From contig WJLZ01000026.1 in NCBI GenBank assembly GCA_014728215.1, positions 1 to 45,911 on the forward strand: a stretch of 45,911 nt of DNA, given 5' to 3'. Positions 8,564 to 18,769 of the stretch are shown piece after piece (the first letter of the stretch is position 1; the number at the start of each line of letters is the position of its first letter). The notes under the pieces are model-generated. The model was not told the DNA's origin. It saw only the letters and a list, made by a program, of their open reading frames with translations, and ran no database searches. The stretch comes from Chitinivibrionales bacterium. Its GTDB lineage: Bacteria > Fibrobacterota > Chitinivibrionia > Chitinivibrionales > WJKA01. The translations under genes were made by a program, and so were the position numbers.

Positions 8564-9607
8564 ATGAAAATAAAGCCATATCATCCATTTGCAGTTTCTA
8601 TGCACATCCTTCTTCTGGCCGGAATGCTTACGGCGGGGCCGCTGGAAATTTTAGGCGCCGGAGCAACGTTCTCATACCCTCTCTACTCGAAGATGTTTTC
8701 CGTATATTCCAAAGAGAAGGATGTACGCATTAATTATCAGCCAATCGGGTCGGGAGGAGGAATTCGTCAGCTTCAGAATAAAACTGTCGATTTCGGGGGT
8801 ACCGATGCTTTTATCAGCGAAGAAGAATTGAATAAATTCGACAAAATTCTCCATATACCTGTTTGCCTTGGAGCTGTAGCCATCACCTATAATATCCCCG
8901 GAAATCCGATGTTGAAACTTACCCCTGAGATAATTGCCGACATCTTTATGGGGAAAATCACTGCCTGGAATAACGAAAAAATCAAGCGCATCAATCCGGA
9001 TATCAAACTTCCAAAATTAAATATCATCATTGTTCATCGTGCAGACGCCAGTGGGACAACGTTTATTTTCACCGATTATCTTTCAAAAATCAGCCCCCTG
9101 TGGAAGCAGATGGTTGGTCGGGGCAAGGCGGTCAATTGGCCCAAGGGGCTTGGTGCAAAAGGTAATGAAGCAGTTACGGGGCTGGTTAAACAACTTCCCG
9201 GCAGCATTGGATATTGCGAACTTGCCTATACAATCCAAAACAATATGGCCCGAGCACAAATTCAAAACGCCTCGGGTAATTTTATTGCGCCATCCCTGGA
9301 ATCGACTATCGCGGCAGCTCCCGAAGAGGTACCGGAAGATACCCGTGTTACCCTCACCAATACTTCCAATGAAAACGGATATCCCATAATCGGGTTTACC
9401 TGGGTCATTCTTTACAAGGATCAGAAATACAAAAATCGTTCAAAAGTAAAAGCAAAGGCATTGGTTGACCTCCTCTGGTGGATGACTCACGAAGGACAAA
9501 AATTTACCAAGGCACTGGATTACGCCCCTCTGCCGGCAAAAGTTGTCCCGGCTGCCGAAAAGCTTATTTCTTCAGTAACCTATGGAGAACAAAAAATAAA
9601 AAAATGA
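8564..9607 (+). CDS. pstS: Phosphate ABC transporter substrate-binding protein PstS (copy 2)
   Basis: Periplasmic phosphate receptor of the Pst importer, 347 residues. A signal peptide is followed by ILGAGATFSYPLY, IGSGGGIRQL, DFGGTDAF and HRADASGTTFIF, the loops that form the phosphate pocket in PstS proteins. It is similar over its full length to copy 1 at 1397 but this copy leads the pstS-pstC-pstA-phoB-phoR gene run, so it is the likely partner of the permease. A CCGGAGG-type ribosome site precedes the ATG. A three-unit Pho-box-like array lies about 110 bases upstream. Confidence 0.93.
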   Translation: MKIKPYHPFAVSMHILLLAGMLTAGPLEILGAGATFSYPLYSKMFSVYSKEKDVRINYQPIGSGGGIRQLQNKTVDFGGTDAFISEEELNKFDKILHIPVCLGAVAITYNIPGNPMLKLTPEIIADIFMGKITAWNNEKIKRINPDIKLPKLNIIIVHRADASGTTFIFTDYLSKISPLWKQMVGRGKAVNWPKGLGAKGNEAVTGLVKQLPGSIGYCELAYTIQNNMARAQIQNASGNFIAPSLESTIAAAPEEVPEDTRVTLTNTSNENGYPIIGFTWVILYKDQKYKNRSKVKAKALVDLLWWMTHEGQKFTKALDYAPLPAKVVPAAEKLISSVTYGEQKIKK

Positions 9608-9655
9608 GAGTAAATTGGTTTTGGTTTTGGTTATTGTAGTACTATTGAGGAATCT

Positions 9656-10561
9656 GTGAATATATCCCGGCAAGTGAAAAACAAATATTTCGAGCGAAGA
9701 GAAAACCTTTTCCGAAAAGCGCTCTACATTGCACCTATAATTATCATAGGAGTAGTTGCGGGCTTTTTTATTACGCTTACAGTCAATGCATTGCCGTCAA
9801 TCAAAGAATTCGGGCTCAAATTCTTAATCGGCAAAACATGGGATCCGGTTCATGGTGAATTCGGCGCATTGCCTTTTATTGTCGGCACGCTATTCACGTC
9901 CTTTCTGGCGCTTTTGATTTCCACCCCCTTTTCACTTGCCCTTGCCCTCTTTTTAGGAGAATATTATCGAAAGGGCAGATTTTCCGGTTTTTTCAGGAGT
10001 ATGGTTGAATTATTAGCCGGAATTCCATCGGTTATATTCGGTTTCTGGGCATTTTTTTATCTTGTACCATTTATCAGAATGCTTGAAATGAAACTACAAG
10101 TGCCCCCCCTGGGCATAGGCATAGCGACAGCGTCAATTGTTCTTGCAATCATGATTATCCCCTATTCGGCATCGCTGGCCCGTGAAGTAATCAGTATGGT
10201 GCCCCATGAAGCAAAAGAAGCCGCCTATTCACTGGGGGCAACCCGTTTTGAGGTCATTAAAAGAATCATTCTCCCCTCTGCCCGTTCCGGAATATTCGCC
10301 GGTTTAGTCCTTGCACTCGGACGGGGTCTTGGAGAAACAATGGCGGTAACAATGGTCATAGGAAATGCCAATATTATTCCCGACAGCATATTCAGTCCGG
10401 CAAATACAATGGCAAGTGTAATAGCAAATGAATTCAGCGAAGCGACTGGTGAACTCTATATGTCATCGCTCATTGAAATCGGTTTACTGCTTTTCGCTGT
10501 TTCAGCACTTATCAGTGTTCTTGGCCGGGAATCGATTAAACGATTTGGAACAACAACATGA
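9656..10561 (+). CDS. pstC: Phosphate ABC transporter permease PstC
   Basis: Inner-membrane subunit of the high-affinity phosphate importer, 301 residues with about six membrane helices. The ABC-permease loop that docks on the ATPase reads EAAYSLGATRFEVIKRIILP, and GRGLGETMAVTMVIGN is a typical PstC segment. The start is GTG at 9656 with GAGGA five bases upstream; no ATG fits. It lies 48 bases after pstS and 21 bases before pstA. Its ATPase partner, pstB, is 16 kb away at 26714. Confidence 0.93.
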   Translation: MNISRQVKNKYFERRENLFRKALYIAPIIIIGVVAGFFITLTVNALPSIKEFGLKFLIGKTWDPVHGEFGALPFIVGTLFTSFLALLISTPFSLALALFLGEYYRKGRFSGFFRSMVELLAGIPSVIFGFWAFFYLVPFIRMLEMKLQVPPLGIGIATASIVLAIMIIPYSASLAREVISMVPHEAKEAAYSLGATRFEVIKRIILPSARSGIFAGLVLALGRGLGETMAVTMVIGNANIIPDSIFSPANTMASVIANEFSEATGELYMSSLIEIGLLLFAVSALISVLGRESIKRFGTTT

Positions 10562-10582
10562 ACGATAATAATATTTATAGGT

Positions 10583-11431
10583 ATGATTGAAAAAAATACT
10601 GGAAACAGACTTCTTATCAATATACTATTTAAATCATTTGTGATCGGTTTATCGCTTTTGGCAATAGTCCCGCTGATCTTGATTCTTTTTTATATTTTCA
10701 AACAGGGCATCGCCTCAGTAAACTGGGAGTTCCTTACAAGCATTCCCAAACCATTGGGTGAAGAGGGTGGTGGTATTGCCAATGGAATTGCAGGTACCTT
10801 CATACTGCTTCTTCTTGCATCGATACTCGCACTGCCCACGGGGATTATGGCCGGAATTTTCATGGCCGAAAACAACAAAAGTCCTCTTGCCTATGGGGTA
10901 AGAATTTGTGTTGAAATTCTCCATGGCATTCCATCCATTGTAATTGGGATTATCGCCTACCTATGGCTGGTCAAACCTATCGGAACCTTTTCAGCCTTTT
11001 CGGGGGGTGTAGCCCTTGCCGTAATAATGCTTCCTGTTATTGTCCGCACGGCCGAAGAAACGCTGAAACTGATACCAACATCGCTCAAAGAAGCTTCGTA
11101 TGGATTAGGCGCCCCCTATTATCTGACCGTTCTGAAAGTAATACTTCCCGCGGGAATGGGAGGAATTATCACCGGCGGCCTTCTGGGTATGGCCCGAATA
11201 GCCGGAGAAACCGCCCCATTGCTGTTTACCGCTTTCGGTAATTCATTCATGAGTACCGATCTATTTAAACCTATCAGCTCGCTTCCCTTAATCATATTTA
11301 ATTATGGTCGTTCTCCCTATGAGGAATGGCTTTCGCTTGCCTGGGGGGGATCGTTTATTCTTGTGGCCTTTGTCTTTATTGTAAATCTTACGGCAAAAGG
11401 AATCTCACACCGATGGAAAGTGACGTTTTAA
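10583..11431 (+). CDS. pstA: Phosphate ABC transporter permease PstA
   Basis: Second membrane subunit of the Pst importer, 282 residues, with about six membrane helices. The coupling loop reads EASYGLGAPYYLTVLKVILP and is followed by GMARIAGETAPLLFTAFGN, a PstA hallmark. It pairs with PstC to form the channel. Twenty-one bases separate it from pstC and 28 from phoB, consistent with one transcript. Confidence 0.93.
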   Translation: MIEKNTGNRLLINILFKSFVIGLSLLAIVPLILILFYIFKQGIASVNWEFLTSIPKPLGEEGGGIANGIAGTFILLLLASILALPTGIMAGIFMAENNKSPLAYGVRICVEILHGIPSIVIGIIAYLWLVKPIGTFSAFSGGVALAVIMLPVIVRTAEETLKLIPTSLKEASYGLGAPYYLTVLKVILPAGMGGIITGGLLGMARIAGETAPLLFTAFGNSFMSTDLFKPISSLPLIIFNYGRSPYEEWLSLAWGGSFILVAFVFIVNLTAKGISHRWKVTF

Positions 11432-11459
11432 ATATATCATCGATAACGAGAGGAAAAAC

Positions 11460-12149
11460 ATGGCACGTGAGGAAATATTGATAGTCGAGGATGAGGAGGA
11501 TATTCTCGAACTTACCGTCTACAATTTATCCAAGGAAGGATATCGTCCTACCGGGGTAACCAGTGGCGAAGAAGCGCTTAAGAAAATCCGCGCAAAACAG
11601 CCGGATCTCATTCTTCTCGATCTGATGTTACCTGGGATGGATGGTCTTGAAGTTTCACGGATACTGAAAAAGGACCAGAAGACCCAGGGAGTGCCGTTGA
11701 TAATACTGACGGCAAAGGGTGAAGAAGCCGATATCGTATCCGGGCTTGAACTGGGAGCCGACGATTATATTGTAAAACCGTTCAGCCCCCGGGTCCTGGT
11801 TGCCCGGATCAGAGCGGTCCTGCGGAGAAAATCCCGTGAGTCGGTCGATGAAGATCAGCCTGTGACAATGGGAGAAATCCTGATCCATCCGGGAAGACAT
11901 GAGGTAACGATCAACGGACGGCGGGTCGATCTTACGTATACCGAATTCAAGGTACTTCATTTTTTAGCGAGTCGTCCGGGATGGGCATTTACCCGCTATC
12001 AGATTGTCGATGCCGTGCGGGGGGATAATTATCCGGTAACCGACAGAAGTGTTGATGTTTTAGTGGTGGGCCTCAGAAAAAAACTCGGTAATTTCAGCCA
12101 GTATATCGAAACTGTCCGCGGTGTTGGATACCGGTTCAAGGAAATGTGA
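11460..12149 (+). CDS. phoB: Phosphate regulon response regulator PhoB
   Basis: OmpR/PhoB-type two-component regulator, 229 residues. The receiver domain has the acidic pair EDEED near residue 10, the phosphorylation site D54 in LLDLMLPGMDG and the conserved Lys in VKPF. The C-terminal winged helix contains LTYTEFKVLHFLASRPGWAF and ends in a typical YRF strand. Phosphorylated PhoB binds 11-bp direct repeats; the (C/T)TAACA arrays found in six promoter regions of this window are its probable targets. It lies directly between pstA and phoR, so transporter and regulator are made together and probably self-induce. PhoB identity, rather than another OmpR-type regulator, rests on this context. Confidence 0.9.
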   Translation: MAREEILIVEDEEDILELTVYNLSKEGYRPTGVTSGEEALKKIRAKQPDLILLDLMLPGMDGLEVSRILKKDQKTQGVPLIILTAKGEEADIVSGLELGADDYIVKPFSPRVLVARIRAVLRRKSRESVDEDQPVTMGEILIHPGRHEVTINGRRVDLTYTEFKVLHFLASRPGWAFTRYQIVDAVRGDNYPVTDRSVDVLVVGLRKKLGNFSQYIETVRGVGYRFKEM

Positions 12150-12150
12150 G

Positions 12151-13953
12151 ATGCGAAGAAAACAGCTTTTCTGGCATATTTATCCGTCCTATCTGATCAT
12201 TACTTTTCTTGCTCTGGCGTTTATTACCCTCTATGCTGCAACAACATTCCGCTCCTTTCATCTCAATCAGACAGAGATGGACCTTAAAGCACGAGCACTG
12301 CTTGTTCAAGATGAGATCACAGAATATGTGAAAAATGATGCCTATGCTGAAATCGATAGTTTCTGTGTGGCAAAGGGGAAAAAGAGCCGGACCCGGATAA
12401 CCGTCATTCTTCCCAGCGGTCTGGTGGTTGGTGATTCGGAACGGGACCCCGAAACTATGGATAATCATGCCAACCGTCCCGAGATAATCACTGCCTTTGG
12501 CGGCCACAAGGGAATGGCAATCAGATTCAGCGCTACCCTTCAACGAAATTTAATGTATGTTGCCCTTCCTATATATATCAACAACAATATCAAAGCTGTT
12601 TTACGTACTTCTCTGCCCGTAGAATTCATCACAAAAGCCCTTCATGCAACCTTTTTCGGCGTTTTTTTGGCCAGTGTGATGATTGTCATCATAATAGGAC
12701 TGATCAGTGTTGTCATTTCACGCCGATTCAGCCGGCCTGTTGAAGAGTTGAAGCAGGGAGCAGAGAGATTTGCCTCCGGTGAATTGAAACAAAAACTTGC
12801 AGTGCCCAACACAGATGAACTGGGGAAACTCGCCGAAGCAATGAATACCATGGCGATACAACTCGACGAAAGAATTACCACAATTACCCGTCAACACAGC
12901 GAAAAAGAGGCGATTCTTTCGTGCATGGTCGAAGGAGTTATTGCTGTTACACACGATGAATATGTAATCAGCCTTAATGAGGCCGCGGCATCGATGCTTG
13001 ATATCGACCGGGACAATATCACAGGAAGACTCATTCAGGAAGCAATCAGAAACAGTGATATCCAGCGTTTTGTCAAAAGCGCTCTTCAGTTGGAACAGAT
13101 GCAGAATATTGAAGAAGAAATTGTGTTGATGTCTTCGGATAAAAAAGAGATGTTCATACAACTCCATGGAACAGTCCTTCACGGCAACAAGGAAAACACA
13201 ATCGGTGCACTGGTAGTACTCAACGATGTTACCAGAATGAAACGGCTCGAGAATATCAGAAAAGATTTTGTCGCTAATGTATCCCATGAGCTGAGAACTC
13301 CGCTTACTTCTATTCATGGTTTTGTTGAGACATTGCTGGGCGGCGGTGTGGATAATGATAAGGATCGAATGCGCTTCCTACACATCATTGCGACGCAGGT
13401 CGACCGGCTCAACTCAATTATCCAGGATTTATTGATTCTCTCAAAAATCGAAAAAGATGACGAAAAACAGGGACTCGAGCTTGAAGAGACTCATTTGACC
13501 CCGGTAATCAAAGAGGCGATTCTTGTATGCCAGAAAAAAGCCGATGATAAGAAAATCACCATAAATCTCGATTGCGGCAACTCCATTTCGGCACTGATCA
13601 ACCCCTTTCTGATCGAACAGGCGATTATTAATTTAATCGACAATGCAATCAAATACAGTGAAGAAGGCAAAGATATTACCGTTAAAGCTATTGCCGATAA
13701 GGAAGAGGTACGAATTGCTGTTGAGGACCAGGGTCATGGAATCGACCGGAAACACCTTGATCGTCTGTTCGAACGATTCTACCGGGTCGACAAAGCCCGC
13801 AGCCGAAAACTCGGCGGTACCGGACTCGGCCTGGCAATAGTAAAACATATCATTCTTGCCCATAAAGGAAATGTGAGTGTTGAAAGCAACATAGGCAAAG
13901 GTTCGATTTTTTCGCTCCACCTTGCCAAAGCTGCCAATAATACTGCATCCTGA
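12151..13953 (+). CDS. phoR: Phosphate regulon sensor histidine kinase PhoR
   Basis: Membrane sensor kinase, 600 residues from the ATG at 12151. I chose this start because AAGGA lies eight bases upstream and it follows the phoB stop by one base; an in-frame GTG at 12121 would overlap phoB by 29 bases. Domains are a first membrane helix (~8-30), a periplasmic region of ~130 residues, a second helix (~165-190), HAMP (SRPVEELKQGAERFASGEL), PAS, HisKA with H379 in NVSHELRTPLTS, and an ATPase domain (DQGHGID, GTGLGLAIVKHI). The periplasmic domain is larger than in E. coli PhoR, which has almost none. It should phosphorylate PhoB D54 and be held in check by PstSCAB/PhoU when phosphate is plentiful. 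Confidence 0.9.
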   Translation: MRRKQLFWHIYPSYLIITFLALAFITLYAATTFRSFHLNQTEMDLKARALLVQDEITEYVKNDAYAEIDSFCVAKGKKSRTRITVILPSGLVVGDSERDPETMDNHANRPEIITAFGGHKGMAIRFSATLQRNLMYVALPIYINNNIKAVLRTSLPVEFITKALHATFFGVFLASVMIVIIIGLISVVISRRFSRPVEELKQGAERFASGELKQKLAVPNTDELGKLAEAMNTMAIQLDERITTITRQHSEKEAILSCMVEGVIAVTHDEYVISLNEAAASMLDIDRDNITGRLIQEAIRNSDIQRFVKSALQLEQMQNIEEEIVLMSSDKKEMFIQLHGTVLHGNKENTIGALVVLNDVTRMKRLENIRKDFVANVSHELRTPLTSIHGFVETLLGGGVDNDKDRMRFLHIIATQVDRLNSIIQDLLILSKIEKDDEKQGLELEETHLTPVIKEAILVCQKKADDKKITINLDCGNSISALINPFLIEQAIINLIDNAIKYSEEGKDITVKAIADKEEVRIAVEDQGHGIDRKHLDRLFERFYRVDKARSRKLGGTGLGLAIVKHIILAHKGNVSVESNIGKGSIFSLHLAKAANNTAS

Positions 13954-14018
13954 CTGCTCCAGAGTGAGACTCATGTTTCTGAATTTGAGCAAATATGTAC
14001 AAACTGAATGTTTGGCTG

Positions 14019-14057
14019 CTAACACAATCCAAACATTTCATAAAGATAATTCTAACA
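14019..14057 (+). promoter_or_regulatory. Pho-box-like array, four 11-bp units, upstream of TonB-dependent receptor
   Basis: CTAACA (14019), CAAACA (14030), TAAAGA (14041) and CTAACA (14052) lie at exact 11-base steps in the 320-base gap 13954-14273. A perfect TATAAT follows at 14086-14091, which would give a long leader to the GTG start at 14274. The receptor therefore appears to have its own phosphate-controlled promoter. No gene is seen in the gap. Confidence 0.7.
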
Positions 14058-14273
14058 TTACACAGGTACTTTTTACTGTCTGCCTTATAATATGTACATT
14101 TCAACAAGTTTTATTCCTTACCCGAAAGGCTGAAGAGTGCACAAAACCAGATTTATGATGGACCCGGGAGACGGTAAATCATGCAAAACCGATGCATTTT
14201 TTTATCTGGTTAAGGCAGATATCCATTTCTGATTTTCTCCACCTGAGGCATTCATTATAAAGGAGCTGTTTTC

Positions 14274-17200
14274 GTGGCAAGACAATGCACCATAAACCGG
14301 GTGATAATATCACTTTCCATTTTTATTTTATTTCCGGTTACGGTATGGGCTCAAATAATTAAAGGCACTGTTGTTGATGTTGATGATCAGTCTCCCTGTG
14401 TCGCTGCATTTGTTTACCTTGAAGATACAGATTACTGGACCCATACCGATTTAAAGGGCAAATTCATTCTGGACAGTATTCAACCGGGCACCTATACGCT
14501 TGTAATTACTACCTCTGGATATAAAGAACATCGCATTGAAGATATTGTTGTTTCTCCCGGCGAAACAGAGCAGGATACCATACAGTTGCAGCCCAGGGGA
14601 ATAGCCACTCAAAACGGCGGATTTCTACATGGGAAAATTTCCAATGCCCAAACCGGCGATCCTGTTGAAAATGTAATGGTCTTTCTGGAAGGTACCGATT
14701 TTAAAACAACGACCGATTCGCTGGGCAAGTTCAGTTTTGCGGTGGTTCCATCGGGAACATATTCAATTATTGCCGGCCGGCGGGGGTTTGAATCGGCTTC
14801 GATAACCGATATCGAGGTTAAACCTAAAAAAGTAACTGAAAAAGTGATCGGCATAGGACCCCATCGCCGTCGATTCGGTGCATATGTGGAAGAAACCGAT
14901 ACGGAAAAAGGGTCCATATCCGGCACCGTTATCGAAATGGAAACCCGTCAACCTCTCGCTGCTGCAAATATCTATGTGAAAGGAACCCCGGTCTGGACTT
15001 ATACCGATATTGACGGCCGGTTTACCCTCCCCAAGGTGCCTGTTGGAAATCAAATCGTTACTATCGCTTTAACCGGGTACGATGATACCGAAATCAAGGA
15101 TGTCATGGTCCATAAAGACAGTACCACAAAGTTGACCATTTATCTTCGAAAAGAAGGTGGAAATCAAACGGCTGAAGACCTTGACAATATAAAATTCGCT
15201 TCCCTTGGCGGAAAAGTCACAGATGCAAAAACCGGTGAACCGCTTGCTAACGTGCCGGTGTTCTTTGAAGGAACCGATTTTAAAACTCAGAGCGATTCGA
15301 CAGGGAAATATGTTCTGGACAGTATCCCCGAAGGGTCCTATACGCTGATAAGCCTGTTGAAAGGATACGATGCCTATGCCGCTACCGGCATCGAGCTTGC
15401 GCCGGGTGAAGAAAAAGAGATGGGGATCGCACTTGAGCCCCGTCGTCTCAATGATGCCGATATGGATGCCTGGTTTTCCCGCCCGGGAACAATTACCGGA
15501 AGAATTGTCTCGATATATGATGATTCTCCACTGCAAGACGTTGTTATATTTCTCCGCGGCACCTCGCATATCGATACCACCGATGTCGAGGGTTTTTATA
15601 CGCTCGAGCAGGTTCCACCGACCGCCGGCTCGTATACGCTCTGTGGCTACAAAGCGGGGTCTGATACTTTATGCCGTCGCGATATCAATATTCTTCCCGA
15701 AGACATGAATGTTCAGAATTTCGCTGTGGAGCTTACCGGCTCAACCGATGAGCAGCAAACCGGTGAAAACCGGGGAACTCTGGTGGGTAAGGTTGTATCA
15801 AAAGAAAACGGCGAACCGGTTGTAGGGGCCAATGCCGTGCTTCAGACTACTCCCTATCGGGGAGTAACCGATTTTAAAGGCCTTTTCCGCATCACAGGAA
15901 TCAGACCGGGGAGCTATTCTCTGGTAATAAGCCAGGAAGGATTTGCGACCGTAACAATGCCCGAAATTACCATTGAACAGGGCAAAGAAAGGAAGATTAC
16001 TGTCGAGATGGAGAAATCGGATGTTACGGAAATGCAAAAAATGGTGGTAAAGAGTACTGCCGTGCGCACAACCGGCGCAGCCCTTCTCAAGGAACGGCAG
16101 ACCGCTATCAGCTTCACCGATGCAATCGGCGCCCAGGAAATATCAAGAACCGGGGCGAGTGATGCCGCCGATGCAATGAAAAGCGTTACGGGAGCGTCGG
16201 TGGTGGGAGGGAAATATGTCTTAATACGAGGACTCCCCGAACGGTACACCATAACGATGCTGAATGGCTCTCCGGTTCCCAGTCCCGACCCTGATAAAAA
16301 AGCTGTAAACATGGACCTTTTTCCTGCGGGAATGATCGAAAATATAACAACACATAAAACATTCACTCCTAATTTGCCCGGTAATTTTGCCGGTGGTGTT
16401 GTCGATATTCAGACTAAGCCGTTTCCTGATAAATTCATTCTTTCTGTAAGCGCTACGCTTGGTTATGACAATGGAACGACCTTTTCTGAGGAATTCCTTA
16501 CCTATGAGGGCGGTAAATATGACTGGCTGGGTATTGATGACGGCACTCGTGAATTGCCGGACCCATTTAATTCGTATACCAAAGATGAGCTTGATCAATA
16601 TACGGCCGCTTTCGATTACAATCTTGCAAGCAGCAAATACTATCCTCGCCTTGTGGATCCACATGACAAACTGGTCGATACCATACAGGTCATTAATAAT
16701 CTAGCAAAATCTCTTGATACCACCCTGACTCCTCACCTGGAACATGCCCCGTTTAATCAAAGCTATTCACTTTCAATAGGCAATACCTTCCAGGTACTCG
16801 ATCGTCCTCTTGGATTTATAATCGGCGCAAATTACGGAAACAGTTACGATATTTCAACAGATATGCCACAGAGGGAATACTTTTTTGAAAAATGGATAGA
16901 CACGGTGGATAATGAACCGGGTGGATTCCAGACTAATTATAAAATAGACGAAAGCGCCCATTCGATTTCCTGGGGAGCTTTGTGTAACGCCGCATATAAA
17001 ACCTCCCGTGATCATACACTCAATATTGATTATATGTATACCCGCAACTCCAGTGATCTCTCCAAATTTATCAGCGGCAAATTTGAATACTATAAAGACA
17101 ATGGAGATGAATACAAAGCATACCGGCTTCATTACATCGAACGATCACTTAATTACATTCAACCTGCAGGTGAGCACCGGATATGGTTTGGAAAGCAGCC

Positions 17201-18638
17201 ATTTGATATATCCTGGCGTTCATCATTTACAAAAAGTACCCAGAATGAACCCGACCTGCGCAATATCGGCTACTTTGCCAAATATATCTGGAACACCGAG
17301 GGTAGTAGAATTGTGGACACATCATATGTGCTTGAAGCCAATTTAGGCGAACCATCACACCAATGGCGTGAACTCAATGAAAAAGCTGCAACCGCAGGAG
17401 TGGATTTCAGTCTGCCCTTTTATCAATGGACCGGCGATTCGGCCACACTCTCATTCGGTGGTCTCTGGTTTGGAAAGGAAAGAGAACGGCGTCAGGAATA
17501 TCTCGAATATCAACTTCTCAAATACATCGGGAGAAACTCGGACATACCTCCCGATCAATATTTCCATCTCGACTCCATTGGCTTGAAAGAAGACACAACC
17601 TGGGGTGTTACATTTAAAACTTTCAGTAGTCAGGAAGCGCAATGGGATGGAAAAATAAACGTTTACAGTACCTATGGCATGTTTGAATTGCCGCTTATCA
17701 GCAGGCTTTCCTCAACTGCCGGTGTCAGATACGAAGTAACCGATATGGAAGGCGGGAGTATTTTTGAAGATTACAAGGAGGGTACTGAAGCACGGATGAA
17801 TGATCATGATATTCTTCCAGGCCTCTCATTCAATTACGAATTAAAGGAAAGCATGAATATCCGTTGTGCCTACGGAAGAACTCTTGTACGGCCGTCCTTG
17901 CGGGAAAAAGCTCCTTATAAAACCGAATCGTTTGCCGGAGGACCATCGTATCAGGGTAATCCCGACTTGAAACGTTCCCTGGTAGATAATGTTGACATAC
18001 GATGGGAATGGTTCATGAATCCCGGAGAATTGCTTACCGCCGGCGGTTTTTATAAAATCATCCGTAAACCGATTGAGTTGACGACCCTTGATGAAACCAA
18101 TGATATTTCTACTCACCGGAATACGGATACGGATGCAAATATTTTCGGCGTTGAATTTGAAGGAAGGAAAAACATTGGTGATTTTCAGTTGGCCGGCAAT
18201 CTGACATTAACCTATTCTATCGTTAAATTGAAAGATGACACTACCGGCCGTGGAACGAGCAAAAAAAGTGAAATATACTTCCCTAACGAACCGGACCATC
18301 GGCCGTTCCAGGGACAATCGCCTTATGTGGGTAATCTGTTTTTTGCCTATGATAACAGTGATATTGGTCTCAATCTGAATCTTTTATATAATGTTTTTGG
18401 TGAGCGACTTGGAGAATTAACAAAACCTACCGTGCCATGGATATGGGAGAAACCCCAGCATATGATTAATTTCACCGGAAACAAATCACTCCTGGATAAT
18501 TTCTCAATTAAAGCAAAAATCAAAAACATCTTAGGCGCAAAAAAGAAATTGGTTTATCATTATGATGATGAAGATTATTTAGTTGAAGAGGAAGAAATCG
18601 GCCGTACCTTTTACCTCGGTTTTAGTTATACATTTTAA
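14274..18638 (+). CDS. TonB-dependent outer-membrane receptor with six N-terminal carboxypeptidase-regulatory-like repeats
   Basis: Very large outer-membrane transporter of 1454 residues. Start is GTG with AAAGGAG upstream; a signal peptide ends near A26. Six tandem beta-sandwich repeats follow at about 28-108, 115-197, 212-294, 309-390, 404-487 and 502-584, each with the CarboxypepD_reg pattern (G.v.d...g.P...a.V.l.GT......TD..G.f.l..ip.G.Y.l....GY). A TonB-plug domain spans ~590-725, with RGLPERY at 652-658 and the segment PGNFAGGVVDIQTK at its end. The remaining ~730 residues are the 22-strand barrel, ending in the typical aromatic FSYTF. One repeat is usual; six is excessive. A Pho-box-like array and neighbouring pst genes suggest phosphate or a phosphorus compound as cargo; sequence alone cannot name it. 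Confidence 0.88.
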   Translation: MARQCTINRVIISLSIFILFPVTVWAQIIKGTVVDVDDQSPCVAAFVYLEDTDYWTHTDLKGKFILDSIQPGTYTLVITTSGYKEHRIEDIVVSPGETEQDTIQLQPRGIATQNGGFLHGKISNAQTGDPVENVMVFLEGTDFKTTTDSLGKFSFAVVPSGTYSIIAGRRGFESASITDIEVKPKKVTEKVIGIGPHRRRFGAYVEETDTEKGSISGTVIEMETRQPLAAANIYVKGTPVWTYTDIDGRFTLPKVPVGNQIVTIALTGYDDTEIKDVMVHKDSTTKLTIYLRKEGGNQTAEDLDNIKFASLGGKVTDAKTGEPLANVPVFFEGTDFKTQSDSTGKYVLDSIPEGSYTLISLLKGYDAYAATGIELAPGEEKEMGIALEPRRLNDADMDAWFSRPGTITGRIVSIYDDSPLQDVVIFLRGTSHIDTTDVEGFYTLEQVPPTAGSYTLCGYKAGSDTLCRRDINILPEDMNVQNFAVELTGSTDEQQTGENRGTLVGKVVSKENGEPVVGANAVLQTTPYRGVTDFKGLFRITGIRPGSYSLVISQEGFATVTMPEITIEQGKERKITVEMEKSDVTEMQKMVVKSTAVRTTGAALLKERQTAISFTDAIGAQEISRTGASDAADAMKSVTGASVVGGKYVLIRGLPERYTITMLNGSPVPSPDPDKKAVNMDLFPAGMIENITTHKTFTPNLPGNFAGGVVDIQTKPFPDKFILSVSATLGYDNGTTFSEEFLTYEGGKYDWLGIDDGTRELPDPFNSYTKDELDQYTAAFDYNLASSKYYPRLVDPHDKLVDTIQVINNLAKSLDTTLTPHLEHAPFNQSYSLSIGNTFQVLDRPLGFIIGANYGNSYDISTDMPQREYFFEKWIDTVDNEPGGFQTNYKIDESAHSISWGALCNAAYKTSRDHTLNIDYMYTRNSSDLSKFISGKFEYYKDNGDEYKAYRLHYIERSLNYIQPAGEHRIWFGKQPFDISWRSSFTKSTQNEPDLRNIGYFAKYIWNTEGSRIVDTSYVLEANLGEPSHQWRELNEKAATAGVDFSLPFYQWTGDSATLSFGGLWFGKERERRQEYLEYQLLKYIGRNSDIPPDQYFHLDSIGLKEDTTWGVTFKTFSSQEAQWDGKINVYSTYGMFELPLISRLSSTAGVRYEVTDMEGGSIFEDYKEGTEARMNDHDILPGLSFNYELKESMNIRCAYGRTLVRPSLREKAPYKTESFAGGPSYQGNPDLKRSLVDNVDIRWEWFMNPGELLTAGGFYKIIRKPIELTTLDETNDISTHRNTDTDANIFGVEFEGRKNIGDFQLAGNLTLTYSIVKLKDDTTGRGTSKKSEIYFPNEPDHRPFQGQSPYVGNLFFAYDNSDIGLNLNLLYNVFGERLGELTKPTVPWIWEKPQHMINFTGNKSLLDNFSIKAKIKNILGAKKKLVYHYDDEDYLVEEEEIGRTFYLGFSYTF

Positions 18639-18674
18639 TTACAGTTCAATTTCATCATAAAAAAGACCTGCCGG

Positions 18675-18713
18675 CTAACCACCCCCTAACCCCTCACAAA
18701 CACGTTAATAACA
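18675..18713 (+). promoter_or_regulatory. Pho-box-like array 1 (distal) upstream of beta-helix lipoprotein
   Basis: CTAACC (18675), CTAACC (18686), CAAACA (18697) and ATAACA (18708) are exactly 11 bases apart. The array begins 37 bases after the receptor stop, inside the 361-base gap 18639-18999, and is the first of two arrays there. Confidence 0.6.
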
Positions 18714-18769
18714 AATGCGGGCAGTATAAATTATTAGCATTGTATTAGCGTTTCAGTTTGGTTAATCAG

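Noticed and set aside
12121-12150. Upstream GTG start for phoR
   Set aside because: It lies inside phoB, lacks a ribosome site and adds a non-hydrophobic extension; ATG 12151 has AAGGA at eight bases.
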